From assembly GCA_964461035.1 (NCBI GenBank), contig CAYWRI010000016.1, forward strand, positions 1-35,935: a stretch of DNA of 35,935 nucleotides, in the 5' to 3' direction. Made by a program: the position numbers and the translations under genes. Source of the stretch: CAYZNE01 sp964461035 (lineage in GTDB: Archaea; Nanobdellota; Nanobdellia; Woesearchaeales; CAYZNE01). Numbering within the stretch: the first letter of the stretch is position 1; each line of letters begins with the position of its first letter. The notes below the pieces were generated by a model. It did no database searches. It was not told the origin of the DNA and saw nothing but the letters and a program-made list of their open reading frames with translations. Of this stretch, positions 23,742-31,861 are shown piece after piece.

Positions 23742-24758
23742 ATGATTAAGAATTTAATTCAAAAAATAAATAGACATAATAATAAACGTAGTTTAATTAA
23801 TAAAAAAGAAAAAAAAGTTATAGATAATAAAATTCTTGATAATAAAATTGCAAATTTACCTAATAATAGGTTTATGTTTTATGTTGAAAGAAAAGTTAGA
23901 AAAACAATAAAAGATAATAATTTATTTTCAAGAAAAGATAAAATTCTTGTTGCAGTTTCCGGTGGAAAAGATTCAACAGTAATTCTACATATTTTAAAAA
24001 AATTAGGCTATGATGTTAAAGCAGCAACTATTGATCCTTGCATAGGTCAATACACTAAAATAAATCTAGAAAACATAAAAAAAGTTTGTAAAAGTCTTGA
24101 TGTTAAACTTAATATTCTATCCTTCAAAGAAGAAATAGGTGCAGGATTACCGGAAATAATGAATTTATTCAAAAAAAAGAAAAAAGAATATGCTTCTTGT
24201 CTAATTTGCGGAATATTAAAAAGATATATTCTTAATAAATTTGCTAGAGAAAAGAAATATGATTGTCTTGTCACAGGTCATAATCTTGATGATGAAGCTC
24301 AAGCATTTGTTATGAATGTTTTTAGAAATGACATTGATAGAGCTTTAAGGCAGGGCCCTATTTCAGGAGTAATACGCTCAAAACAATTTGTAAAACGAGT
24401 AAAACCATTATATAATATTAATGAGCGAGAAATTATAAGATATGCTAAAATCATAAAGTTTCCAATACATTTTGGTATTTGTCCTCTTTCTGCTGTCGCA
24501 TATAGAAGAGAATTTCTTAATTTTATTAATGAATTTGAAGAAAAACACCCTTCTGTAAAGTATAATATTATTAATTTTCATAAAAATATGATTAAAACTA
24601 TAAATAATACTAAAATTCATGCAAAAGTTCAAGGGAAAATTGCTTTATGTGAAAAGTGCGGTGAGCCAACAAGTGGCAAAGTTTGTCGGATTTGTGAAAT
24701 ATTTGAAAGTATTCAAAAAGACTTAGAAAAAGGACTGAAGAAAAATTTAAAGAAATAA
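23742..24758 (+). CDS. TtuA/Ncs6-type tRNA 2-thiolation PP-loop ATPase
   Basis: A 338-aa enzyme expected to thiolate U34 or U54 of tRNA. The PP-loop SGGKDS is at 73-78. Three cysteines in the positions of the family's iron-sulfur ligands are visible: CLICG (two) and GICPLS (one). The GHNLDDEAQ motif is present, and a C-terminal zinc ribbon, LCEKCGEPTSGKVCRICE. Family members normally also start with an N-terminal zinc finger before the conserved ERKVRKTI; here that region (residues 1-45) is an Asn/Lys-rich stretch without any Cys. TATA-like TTTAAATA at 23711-23718 lies 23 nt before the ATG. Its 3' end overlaps the convergent tatD gene by 12 bp. Confidence 0.88.
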   Translation: MIKNLIQKINRHNNKRSLINKKEKKVIDNKILDNKIANLPNNRFMFYVERKVRKTIKDNNLFSRKDKILVAVSGGKDSTVILHILKKLGYDVKAATIDPCIGQYTKINLENIKKVCKSLDVKLNILSFKEEIGAGLPEIMNLFKKKKKEYASCLICGILKRYILNKFAREKKYDCLVTGHNLDDEAQAFVMNVFRNDIDRALRQGPISGVIRSKQFVKRVKPLYNINEREIIRYAKIIKFPIHFGICPLSAVAYRREFLNFINEFEEKHPSVKYNIINFHKNMIKTINNTKIHAKVQGKIALCEKCGEPTSGKVCRICEIFESIQKDLEKGLKKNLKK

Positions 24759-25523
24759 ATTCTGATAGTTCATATATATATGATTTGCAACTTCTTCAAC
24801 ATCAAGTGATTTTAACTCTGCTATTTTTTTTAGAACAATTTCCACATTAGAAGAATCATTTATTTCTCCTTTATTTGGTGCTAAAAAAGGTGCGTCTGTT
24901 TCAGTAAATAATCTTCTTAAAGGTGCAACGTTTATAATATGATGAAAATGTAATGCTCTTTCCACATTAGCGGGAATTGAAAAAAACCAACCATTATCCA
25001 GTATTCTTTGAACATATTTTTTCTTTCCAGAATAACAATGCATAATTACTTTTTTTGCTTTCATTTCTTCTAAAACTTCGATTGTATCAAGCTCTGCTTT
25101 TCTAGAATGAACTATAATAGGTATATCTTTTTTAATACTTAAAGCAATGAGTTTTTTAAAATAAAACTTCATTCTTTTTTTTATTTCATCTGTTAATTCT
25201 ATTTTATGCTCATTATTTTTTCCCTGATAATAATCAAGTCCTACTTCACCTATAGCAATACATTTATTTTTTTCTATAAACTCTAATTCCTTTTCTATTT
25301 CTTTATCAGAATAGTCTGCAATATGCGTGGGATAAAAACCGAGTGCAGGTTTAACAATATCATATTTTTTTGATAATTCTAAAGAGCTCCTATTTGAAGC
25401 AGGTTCTGTACCTTGATTTATTATTACTTTAACAGATTTAAGTTTGCATTTTTCTATAACTTCATCTATTCTTTCTATTAGACCTTCATAACTTAAATGC
25501 GCATGCACATCAATTAATTCCAT
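24747..25523 (-). CDS. tatD: TatD-family metal-dependent hydrolase
   Basis: A 258-aa TIM-barrel amidohydrolase-type protein of the TatD family (3'-5' DNase or related phosphodiesterase). The metal ligands appear in order: HAH in IDVHAHLSY, Glu in AIGEVGLDYY, His in IPIIVHSRKAE, His in VIMHCYSGKK, and Asp in FTETDAPFLAP. The length is typical. The start is an ATG at 25523 with a TTATAA-type box only about 10-16 nt upstream. The gene is convergent with the tRNA thiolase, with overlapping stops. Its upstream region (25524-25749) holds a strong hairpin that could belong to its leader or to a separate RNA. Confidence 0.9.
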   Translation of the reverse strand: MELIDVHAHLSYEGLIERIDEVIEKCKLKSVKVIINQGTEPASNRSSLELSKKYDIVKPALGFYPTHIADYSDKEIEKELEFIEKNKCIAIGEVGLDYYQGKNNEHKIELTDEIKKRMKFYFKKLIALSIKKDIPIIVHSRKAELDTIEVLEEMKAKKVIMHCYSGKKKYVQRILDNGWFFSIPANVERALHFHHIINVAPLRRLFTETDAPFLAPNKGEINDSSNVEIVLKKIAELKSLDVEEVANHIYMNYQNLFL

Positions 25524-25611
25524 AATTGTGAGTTATAATCTATTATTTATTAATTTATTGGCTTAATAGGTATGTAGAAAATGATAAAAATGCTGTCTTG
25601 AAGTAAAATAA

Positions 25612-25655
25612 GTGAAATACATTTTGTGTGTAAACACAAAATTATCGTATTTCAC
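25612..25655. other. Strong 18-bp hairpin with GTAA tetraloop in an intergenic region
   Basis: Outer arms GTGAAATAC (25612-25620) and GTATTTCAC (25647-25655), inner arms ATTTTGTGT (25621-25629) and ACACAAAAT (25634-25642), loop GTAA (25630-25633) and a 4-nt bulge TATC (25643-25646). All 18 pairs are perfect. The flanking 25656-25740 is visibly less AT-rich than other intergenic DNA here. Candidate structured RNA, operator, or remnant of a mobile element. Confidence 0.5.
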
Positions 25656-25749
25656 GATTAAAATTTGGTTACATAATGGCCAACAACGCTTCACAATATA
25701 GAAAAAGATTCCATTCTGCACACACCCTGCTTAATACTCTATAACAAAT

Positions 25750-26496
25750 CTATTGAAAAATAAATTTAGTTAGAAACATTAGTGCTACACCCATTATAAA
25801 AAATAGAAATGATTGAAACGATTTGTGGAGTTTTGGCTCTTTATGTAATTCAGGAATAAGATCTGATGCAGAAACATAAATAAATCCTCCTGCGGCAATG
25901 GGTATTAAAATTAAAGATAATTTATCAATACTTGTAAATAATGCAAATCCGACAAGTGCACCTAAAACCGCTGTTAATCCACTAAGAAAATTCATGAGTA
26001 GTGCTTTTTTCTTAGAAAAATTTCCATAAACAAGAACTCCGAAATCTGCAATTTCTTGAGGAATTTCATGTGCTATAACTGCAATAGTTGTAGCAATTCC
26101 AAGATGAACATTTACATAAAAACTTGATGCTATTAATAATCCATCAATAAAATTATGAACTGCATCACCAATTAGATTCATATAGCTAACTACATGAATT
26201 TTACAATGACCTACATGTTGATGACAATGATGCCAATGTAATAATCTTTCTATGATAAAGAATAAACTAAATCCTAGAATTACAAAAAAGCTTACTAAGG
26301 TGGGATTTGATTCTTGCATTGCTTCAGGAATAAGATGAACCATTGCACCACCGAATAATGCACCTGCAGATAACCCCACAAGTAAAAGTAAAATTTTATC
26401 TAATTTTTTGTTACTAATTGCTAGAAAGAATATGCCTATAAATGATATTAAACTAACAATTAATGTTGCGATGATTGAATTTAGTAATGCAGTCAT
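25750..26496 (-). CDS. ZIP-family divalent metal transporter
   Basis: A 248-aa polytopic membrane protein with about eight hydrophobic segments. The two metal-site helices are clear: DAVHNFIDGLLIA (HNFxDG) and AHEIPQEIADFG (HEIPQE), the signature of ZIP transporters that import Zn2+, Fe2+ or Mn2+. Between segments 3 and 4 lies a short His-rich loop, HWHHCHQHVGHCKIH, as in many ZIP proteins, which may bind metal on its way to the pore. The length fits the short ZupT/GufA-like subgroup. It appears monocistronic. Metal preference cannot be deduced. Confidence 0.9.
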   Translation of the reverse strand: MTALLNSIIATLIVSLISFIGIFFLAISNKKLDKILLLLVGLSAGALFGGAMVHLIPEAMQESNPTLVSFFVILGFSLFFIIERLLHWHHCHQHVGHCKIHVVSYMNLIGDAVHNFIDGLLIASSFYVNVHLGIATTIAVIAHEIPQEIADFGVLVYGNFSKKKALLMNFLSGLTAVLGALVGFALFTSIDKLSLILIPIAAGGFIYVSASDLIPELHKEPKLHKSFQSFLFFIMGVALMFLTKFIFQ

Positions 26497-26536
26497 ATTA
26501 TTTACCTAATTATTTATTATTAATCTGATTAATTTA

Positions 26537-28045
26537 CTAATAACTTTTTGCTAAATAAACGATTTTTTTAGCAGGTTTACCACAGACAATACACTTATCA
26601 AATTTTACTTCTTCTTTTTCAAGTCTGCTTCCCCGCACAAATGCTTCGACTTCTTTTTCAATCTTTTCAGCACATTGTGCACCATCTTTGTCTATTGAAC
26701 AAAAACCACATCTTACTAATTTTCCAGATTTAATTATTTTTTTAGCTTCATCAAAATTTTGAGCATCTTCAATGTTATTTTCAAATTTTAGGCTGTGTTC
26801 ATTTCTTAGTTTATTTGTAAAGTTTTTAGCTATTTCATCAACCCTATTTTTTAATTTATCAATTGAAATAAACTCTTTTTCAGAGCTTGTTCTTTGTTTT
26901 AATACAACCTGATTCTTTTCAATATCCCTTGGACCGATTTCTATTCTAAGAGGAACACCTTTAAGTTCCCAATAATTATATTTAGCGCCAGTAGTATTAT
27001 CAGAATCATCTATTTTCACAGAAAAAACATTTAATAATTGTTTTATTTCTTCTGCTTTTTCTAAAACAACTTTTTCCTTGTTTTTGAATAATATTGGAAC
27101 TATAATAATTTGAAGTGGTGCAAGTTCCCAAGGTAAAACAAGCCCTTGATCATCCCCTAATAATGAAATCATAGCACCATAAATTCTAGATATTGCTGGA
27201 CCATAACAAGTTATATAGCCTAGTTTTTCTGAGCCGTCATCATCTTTAAATGTAACATTAAATGGTCCAGAGAAATTAGTTCCTAATAAATGAGTTGATG
27301 GTAATTGTAGAACTTTTCCAGAACCCATAAGTGCGTCAGCTGCAAAAGTTTTTACTGCTCCTGGAAACATATCCCATTGTGGTCTTTCAAAGAAAATGAA
27401 AGGTATACAGAATTTTTCACCCATAACTTCTTGAGTTGTTTCCAGATCTTCTGTAACTTGAGCTTTTGCATCTTCCATTGTTCTAAAAACATTATGAGCT
27501 TCAATCCAATGAAACTCTCTTGCTCTGAAAAAAGGTCTAGTCATTTTGCCTTCTGCTCTCCAAACTTGACAACTTTGATATCGTTTAAATGGAAGATCTT
27601 TATAACTTCTAACCCAGTAACTATACATTTGATAAAGTGCTGTTTCACTTGTAGGTCTTAATGCGAGTTTTTCTTCAAGTTCACGATCTCCAGCATGAGT
27701 TACCCAAAAGACTTCAGGAGCAAATCCTTTAACATGTTCTGCTTCTATTTTAAAATTTCTTTCAGGAATAACTGAGGGCATAGTGAGGGGAAGGTGACCT
27801 TTTCTTTCAAGAACATCTTCAAACATTTTATACATTTTTTTAATAGTTATAGTCGACCAAGGTAAATAGCAAACAAATCCTTTTACATTATATCTTATAT
27901 CTGCAAGTTCTGCTTTTTGAACTAGTTGTGTATACCATTCACTAAAGTCTTCTGATTTCTTTACTGTGATTCCTAAGTCATGTAATTCCTGATTTTTAGC
28001 TTTTTGATTATTTTTTCTCTTATTTGATGCGTTTTCTGATACCAT
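26537..28045 (-). CDS. proS: Prolyl-tRNA synthetase, archaeal/eukaryotic type
   Basis: A 502-aa class II synthetase that charges tRNA-Pro. It has SEWYTQLVQKAELADIRYNV near the N-terminus, motif 2-type RPTSETALYQMYSYWVRSYK and PFFRAREFHWIEAH, the anticodon-binding domain (LQIIIVPILF), and a C-terminal zinc domain with CGFCS, C in GAQCAEK and CIVCGKP, ending in YLAKSY; the terminal Tyr is typical of this type. The long insertion domain of bacterial ProRS is absent. The TATA box at 28069-28076 places the transcript start at the ATG. Confidence 0.95.
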   Translation of the reverse strand: MVSENASNKRKNNQKAKNQELHDLGITVKKSEDFSEWYTQLVQKAELADIRYNVKGFVCYLPWSTITIKKMYKMFEDVLERKGHLPLTMPSVIPERNFKIEAEHVKGFAPEVFWVTHAGDRELEEKLALRPTSETALYQMYSYWVRSYKDLPFKRYQSCQVWRAEGKMTRPFFRAREFHWIEAHNVFRTMEDAKAQVTEDLETTQEVMGEKFCIPFIFFERPQWDMFPGAVKTFAADALMGSGKVLQLPSTHLLGTNFSGPFNVTFKDDDGSEKLGYITCYGPAISRIYGAMISLLGDDQGLVLPWELAPLQIIIVPILFKNKEKVVLEKAEEIKQLLNVFSVKIDDSDNTTGAKYNYWELKGVPLRIEIGPRDIEKNQVVLKQRTSSEKEFISIDKLKNRVDEIAKNFTNKLRNEHSLKFENNIEDAQNFDEAKKIIKSGKLVRCGFCSIDKDGAQCAEKIEKEVEAFVRGSRLEKEEVKFDKCIVCGKPAKKIVYLAKSY

Positions 28046-28068
28046 TTTATAAGTGTGTGAAAAGAATT

Positions 28069-28076
28069 TTTATAAA
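28069..28076 (-). promoter_or_regulatory. TATA box of proS
   Basis: TTTATAAA on the minus strand, 23 nt before the ATG at 28045; leaderless spacing. Confidence 0.55.
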
Positions 28077-28157
28077 TTTTGGCTTTTTGACACTTGTTCC
28101 AAAAGATGAGCTAATATTATTATTAACAATTTTCTTACAAACTTAGAATTTTAAAAA

Positions 28158-28670
28158 TCACTTAATTTTAAACGAGTGTTTACCATTAAGCAAATTTTTT
28201 ATTATGAAAGCTAAATCTATGAACATTAAAGCATAAATCATTAATATAATTAATTGAAATTTAGAAACAAATAAAATAAGTGCTGTAAAATAAGCTATTA
28301 AGTAATAAATTATTAAAGACAAACCTAGCCAGTATAAAGAATAAAGAGGACATATTACTCCTTTGTAATTAAATTTGTCTTTTGAATAATCCCATAATTC
28401 AAGCTTAAAATATTTTTTGCTAATTAAACCTAAAATGAGTTCCATTCCCGTAGTTAATACTATGAATAAAATGATTTTTAGAATCAAAGAAATATTAGCT
28501 AAGGAAATAAAATAAATACCTACTAATCCCATACCGTGAACTGGAAGATAAGGGCCTTTAAGAAATCCAGGATTAATCAGTTTTTTAAATTGAATTGATC
28601 TATAGATTACTTCTATACACCATCCAATAATACAACCAATCAAAAAAAGGATTATTATTATTGGCATCAT
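28158..28670 (-). CDS. Integral membrane protein, putative ABC-transporter permease family (CmpB-like)
   Basis: A 170-aa protein with four or five membrane segments. It contains GWCIEVIYRSIQFKKLINPG and FLKGPYLPVHGMG, the recognisable core of a family annotated as putative ABC transporter permease (CmpB-like, common in Firmicutes), and KLELWDYSKDKFNYKGVICP, also typical. True transport function has not been shown for this family as far as I know, and no ATPase partner is adjacent. The bacterial flavour suggests lateral transfer. The gene lies downstream of the AICAR transformylase gene and is separated from it by an inverted-repeat region. Confidence 0.7.
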   Translation of the reverse strand: MMPIIIILFLIGCIIGWCIEVIYRSIQFKKLINPGFLKGPYLPVHGMGLVGIYFISLANISLILKIILFIVLTTGMELILGLISKKYFKLELWDYSKDKFNYKGVICPLYSLYWLGLSLIIYYLIAYFTALILFVSKFQLIILMIYALMFIDLAFIIKNLLNGKHSFKIK

Positions 28671-28746
28671 AACTTTAATTTTGTGCTTTGAATTTAAAAA
28701 GCTTGGGAATACTTATTTATATTTAATATTCTACACTTTTGTTGAC

Positions 28747-28790
28747 TTGCAAAAAACTCAATTTTAAGTTAAAACTTAAAGTGTTTGCAA
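28747..28790. terminator. Nested inverted repeats between the AICARFT gene and its downstream neighbour
   Basis: A perfect TTTAAGTT-AA-AACTTAAA palindrome (28763-28780) is enclosed by TTGCAAA (28747-28753) and TTTGCAA (28784-28790). On the minus strand the structure follows the gene's stop by about 20 nt and contains a TTTTTT run. It may be a terminator or RNA-end hairpin, or an operator for the 28670 gene. Confidence 0.35.
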
Positions 28791-28809
28791 CTTTCTTGCA
28801 AATAAAACA

Positions 28810-30030
28810 TTAAAAATGACCAAATGCTCTTTCTAAAGTTGCAACCATAGCAATTTCACGTTCATTGGCAGTTTCTATACAAACGTAATCTTTGAGTGAT
28901 CCATATGGCTGAACAATCGCAGCAACTTTGTGATCAGATAACAATTTAATTGAATCATCAAAAGGGAAAAAACCATCTGAAGAACAAACTGCACCAATAA
29001 AAGGGTTATCTTTCAATTGTTCATAACCTTGAATTCCCATTAAAGGATTATACTTTATTCCTTCTCTATCCATTGCTTTTTGCATTCCTTTAATGATTGC
29101 CTGTTCTACAGCTCCAACTCTTTCGACCAAACCAGAACCAATTGATACAGAAACACCATTTCTTATTACAACAATACCATTACTTCTTGCTCCAGCAATA
29201 TTCAGATACCATGAAGTCAATAAATCAATCAACTGCTTTTCTGTAGGAAGAGTTTGAATAGCATATTCTTGACCATCTTTTTTCACCATGGGTCTCAGAA
29301 CGAAATCTTTTGCAGATTTTATACTTGTTAAATATATATCCTGAATTCCGAACCTTCCACCAGGCATCTCTTTTATAGAAAATAATCCACGAGTATCATC
29401 TCCTACAAATCTAGGTAAGTTTTCCATACCTGCGAACTTAGCTATTCTGATCGTTTTTGATTCATGTTGAAGATATGCCAAAACACCTTCACTAAATTCT
29501 GGTGCTGCCAACACATCAACAAAAAAAGGAGATTCCTTTTTTAACTCATAAATAGCTCTTGCAGTATCCATATCCAAAGATCTATTAAGTACTAGAGTTC
29601 CACCAAAATTACTTCTTCTGTCTGCATCTCTAGCAAGTCTAACTAAATCTTCAGTAGTTTGATAATTATCAATCTGCGTTGCAAATCCAGATGCAGTGTT
29701 ATGTTTCATAAATATTACAGAAGGATTAGGGAAAAACTTCAGATTATCTAACGCTCTGCTAATATCCATCATATTTGTTAGAGACAAACCTCCTTTTCCT
29801 TTATTATCATCACGCACATATTCAATGTCTACTACAGACGAAATAGATTTACCATTGCAACTTACAGGAAAATATATTGCTGCTCCCTGATTAGGATTTT
29901 CACCATATTTTAGAGTTCTATCCAACCGTAATTTTAATTCCAGAATTTTTGAATCAAACGTAATCTCTGAACTATGTCTATAAATTTTTTTTAAGTCTGA
30001 TATGTTTGTTGCTTCTAATGAACCACTCAT
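28810..30030 (-). CDS. Stand-alone AICAR transformylase (PurH C-terminal domain only)
   Basis: A 406-aa protein that should formylate AICAR to FAICAR, the penultimate purine step. It aligns with the AICARFT half of PurH: LKYGENPNQGAAIY, MKHNTASGFAT (the KH pair of the KHxNPxG site, with TA for NP), ADRRSNFGG, GSGLVERVGAVEQAI and CSSDGFFPFDDSI. The N-terminal IMP cyclohydrolase (MGS-like) domain of bifunctional PurH is absent. Other purine genes are not in the window. It has a TATA box at 30111-30118, a leader of about 55 nt with a hairpin, and a Shine-Dalgarno AGGGGG, unlike the leaderless neighbours. Its sequence looks less AT-rich than nearby genes, which may point to transfer. Whether it is active with the altered KHNTASG motif is uncertain. 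Confidence 0.82.
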   Translation of the reverse strand: MSGSLEATNISDLKKIYRHSSEITFDSKILELKLRLDRTLKYGENPNQGAAIYFPVSCNGKSISSVVDIEYVRDDNKGKGGLSLTNMMDISRALDNLKFFPNPSVIFMKHNTASGFATQIDNYQTTEDLVRLARDADRRSNFGGTLVLNRSLDMDTARAIYELKKESPFFVDVLAAPEFSEGVLAYLQHESKTIRIAKFAGMENLPRFVGDDTRGLFSIKEMPGGRFGIQDIYLTSIKSAKDFVLRPMVKKDGQEYAIQTLPTEKQLIDLLTSWYLNIAGARSNGIVVIRNGVSVSIGSGLVERVGAVEQAIIKGMQKAMDREGIKYNPLMGIQGYEQLKDNPFIGAVCSSDGFFPFDDSIKLLSDHKVAAIVQPYGSLKDYVCIETANEREIAMVATLERAFGHF

Positions 30031-30060
30031 TAATATTACCCCCTAAATCGATTGAATACC

Positions 30061-30085
30061 TGACTAAATCAAATAAATTCAGTCA
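30061..30085 (-). promoter_or_regulatory. Leader hairpin upstream of AICARFT gene
   Basis: Arms TGACTGAAT and ATTTAGTCA (minus strand, one G-U pair) with a 7-nt loop. It sits at the predicted 5' end of the transcript (TATA box TTTATATA at 30111-30118) and about 15 nt before the Shine-Dalgarno sequence AGGGGG (30039-30044). It could control translation or mRNA stability, or serve as an operator. Confidence 0.4.
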
Positions 30086-30233
30086 ATAGATAAATTAGCA
30101 TTACATAAATTATATAAATTTGTCGGTTACTTTAGTATCTTCTAATTAAAATGTATATTACCTCAGGTTTAGTTATAATGTAATTGGTTAGATATTTTAA
30201 TGCTGAAAATTCGCAAACCATTTAACAATCAAC

Positions 30234-30241
30234 TTTATAAA
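30234..30241 (+). promoter_or_regulatory. TATA box that decides the start of the DHH gene
   Basis: TTTATAAA ending 22 nt before the ATG at 30264, the standard leaderless spacing here. It favours this ATG over an in-frame TTG at 30252. Confidence 0.6.
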
Positions 30242-30263
30242 ATGTTGACCTTTGCTTTTTATT

Positions 30264-31793
30264 ATGGTTGATAATAATAGTAGTGGCAATAAAAAAAATG
30301 ATAAAAAAACAGATAAGAATATTGATATTAGAAAATTAAATGATGAAGTTTTAGAGAAAATCTATCCTGTAACAAAAGAACAATATCATAATTTTATTTC
30401 TATTGTCGAATCTGCAATCAAAAAGTTTAAAGAAATTCCTAAAAATAAAAGGATAAAACTGCTAAGTCATTTAGATGCAGATGGAATCACTTCTGCAGCA
30501 ATTATGATTAATGCATTAATTAATGAAAAAAGAGAATATGAATTAGAAATACTTACACAATTAAATGAAGAAAAATGCATAGAACTCGCTAAAGAAAATT
30601 ACGAATATCTTATTTTTACAGATTTGGGTTCAGGTCAAATAAAAACTATGAATGATATTCTTTACGATAAAAAAATAATTATACTTGACCATCACACATT
30701 ACAAGAAGACATTTCTTCTGAAAAAATTACTCATGTTAATCCACATCTTGTAGATATTGATGGTTCTTCAGAAATATGTGGAAGTGGAATTGTTTTCTTC
30801 TTTACATCACTTTTAAACTCTAAAAATTATTCTATGGCACATTTAGCACTTATTGGCGCAATAGGGGATATGCAAGAAAAAAAAGGATTTACAGGTTTAA
30901 ATAATTTGATTCTTGATATAGCTATTCATGAAAAGAAACTTTCAATAAAAGAAGAATTGAATTTTTTTGGAAAACAAACCAGACCGTTATTTAAGTTATT
31001 AGAATATAGTTCTGATTTAAATATTCCTGGAATTACTGGTAGTCAAAAAAAAGCGGTTTTGTTCTTGGATAAAATTGGAATAAAGCAAACAAAAGAAGAT
31101 GGAACTGTAAAAAAATTCGTAGATTTATCTAATGATGAAAAAAGAATACTTAAGGACAGTATAATGGTGCAAAGAATATCACAGGGTTTAAATAATCATG
31201 AAAATGTTCTTTCAATAACATATGAGTTAGTTGATGAAGCAAAAGGAACTTTTAAAGATGCTAAAGAATTTTCCACATTATTAAATGCTTGCGGAAGAAT
31301 GAATCAAGCAAAAATCGGTGTTTATGCTTGTTTAAACGAGTTTGGATCTAAACGAAATGCTTTAGAAGTGCAAAAAGATTATAGAAAAGAAATTGTGCAT
31401 GGAATGACTTGGGTAAGTAATGAAAAGAAAAATCCTGAATGTATTATTAAAAAAGAAAAGTATATGATAATAAAAGCACAGAATAATATTATGTATACTA
31501 TGATTGGAACTGTTGCATCTATTTTAACAATGAGCAATAAGTATCCTGAAAACTTTTTTGTTTTAAGTATGGCTCATAATGGATTGGAACAAACAGCTAA
31601 AATTTCTTTAAGAGTTGTAGGAAATGATGAAAATATTGATCTTCAAAAAATGATAACAAAAATGATTGAACTCTTAAAAGATGGTGAAGCAGGCGGACAC
31701 AAACATGCGGCAGGTGCAATAATACCTATTGATAAAGAAGCTGAATTTCTTAAGATTGCAGAATCCGAGTTGAATCGTATTTGCGGATATTGA
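30264..31793 (+). CDS. DHH-family phosphoesterase, archaeal RecJ-like
   Basis: A 509-aa protein of the archaeal RecJ/GAN/Cdc45-related group, likely a single-strand exonuclease acting in replication or repair. The N-terminal DHH domain shows SHLDADGITSAA (first metal Asp), FTDLGSGQ, ILDHHTLQE (the DHH motif), and LALIGAIGDMQ. The DHHA1 domain ends with GEAGGHKHAAGAIIPID, the conserved GGH substrate motif. The first 45 residues are Lys/Asn/Asp-rich and probably disordered. All catalytic motifs look intact, so it is more like an active nuclease than an inactive Cdc45-like protein. The TSUP gene follows after 68 nt on the same strand. Confidence 0.87.
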   Translation: MVDNNSSGNKKNDKKTDKNIDIRKLNDEVLEKIYPVTKEQYHNFISIVESAIKKFKEIPKNKRIKLLSHLDADGITSAAIMINALINEKREYELEILTQLNEEKCIELAKENYEYLIFTDLGSGQIKTMNDILYDKKIIILDHHTLQEDISSEKITHVNPHLVDIDGSSEICGSGIVFFFTSLLNSKNYSMAHLALIGAIGDMQEKKGFTGLNNLILDIAIHEKKLSIKEELNFFGKQTRPLFKLLEYSSDLNIPGITGSQKKAVLFLDKIGIKQTKEDGTVKKFVDLSNDEKRILKDSIMVQRISQGLNNHENVLSITYELVDEAKGTFKDAKEFSTLLNACGRMNQAKIGVYACLNEFGSKRNALEVQKDYRKEIVHGMTWVSNEKKNPECIIKKEKYMIIKAQNNIMYTMIGTVASILTMSNKYPENFFVLSMAHNGLEQTAKISLRVVGNDENIDLQKMITKMIELLKDGEAGGHKHAAGAIIPIDKEAEFLKIAESELNRICGY

Positions 31794-31861
31794 GTTTATA
31801 ATATTTCTTTGTTAAATGTCTTGATTAAAGAAAAAATAAAAATAGTTAGTTAAATATAAAA

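Noticed and set aside
30252..30263. TTG start of the DHH gene
   Set aside because: The ATG four codons later has TATA spacing of 22 nt like other genes.
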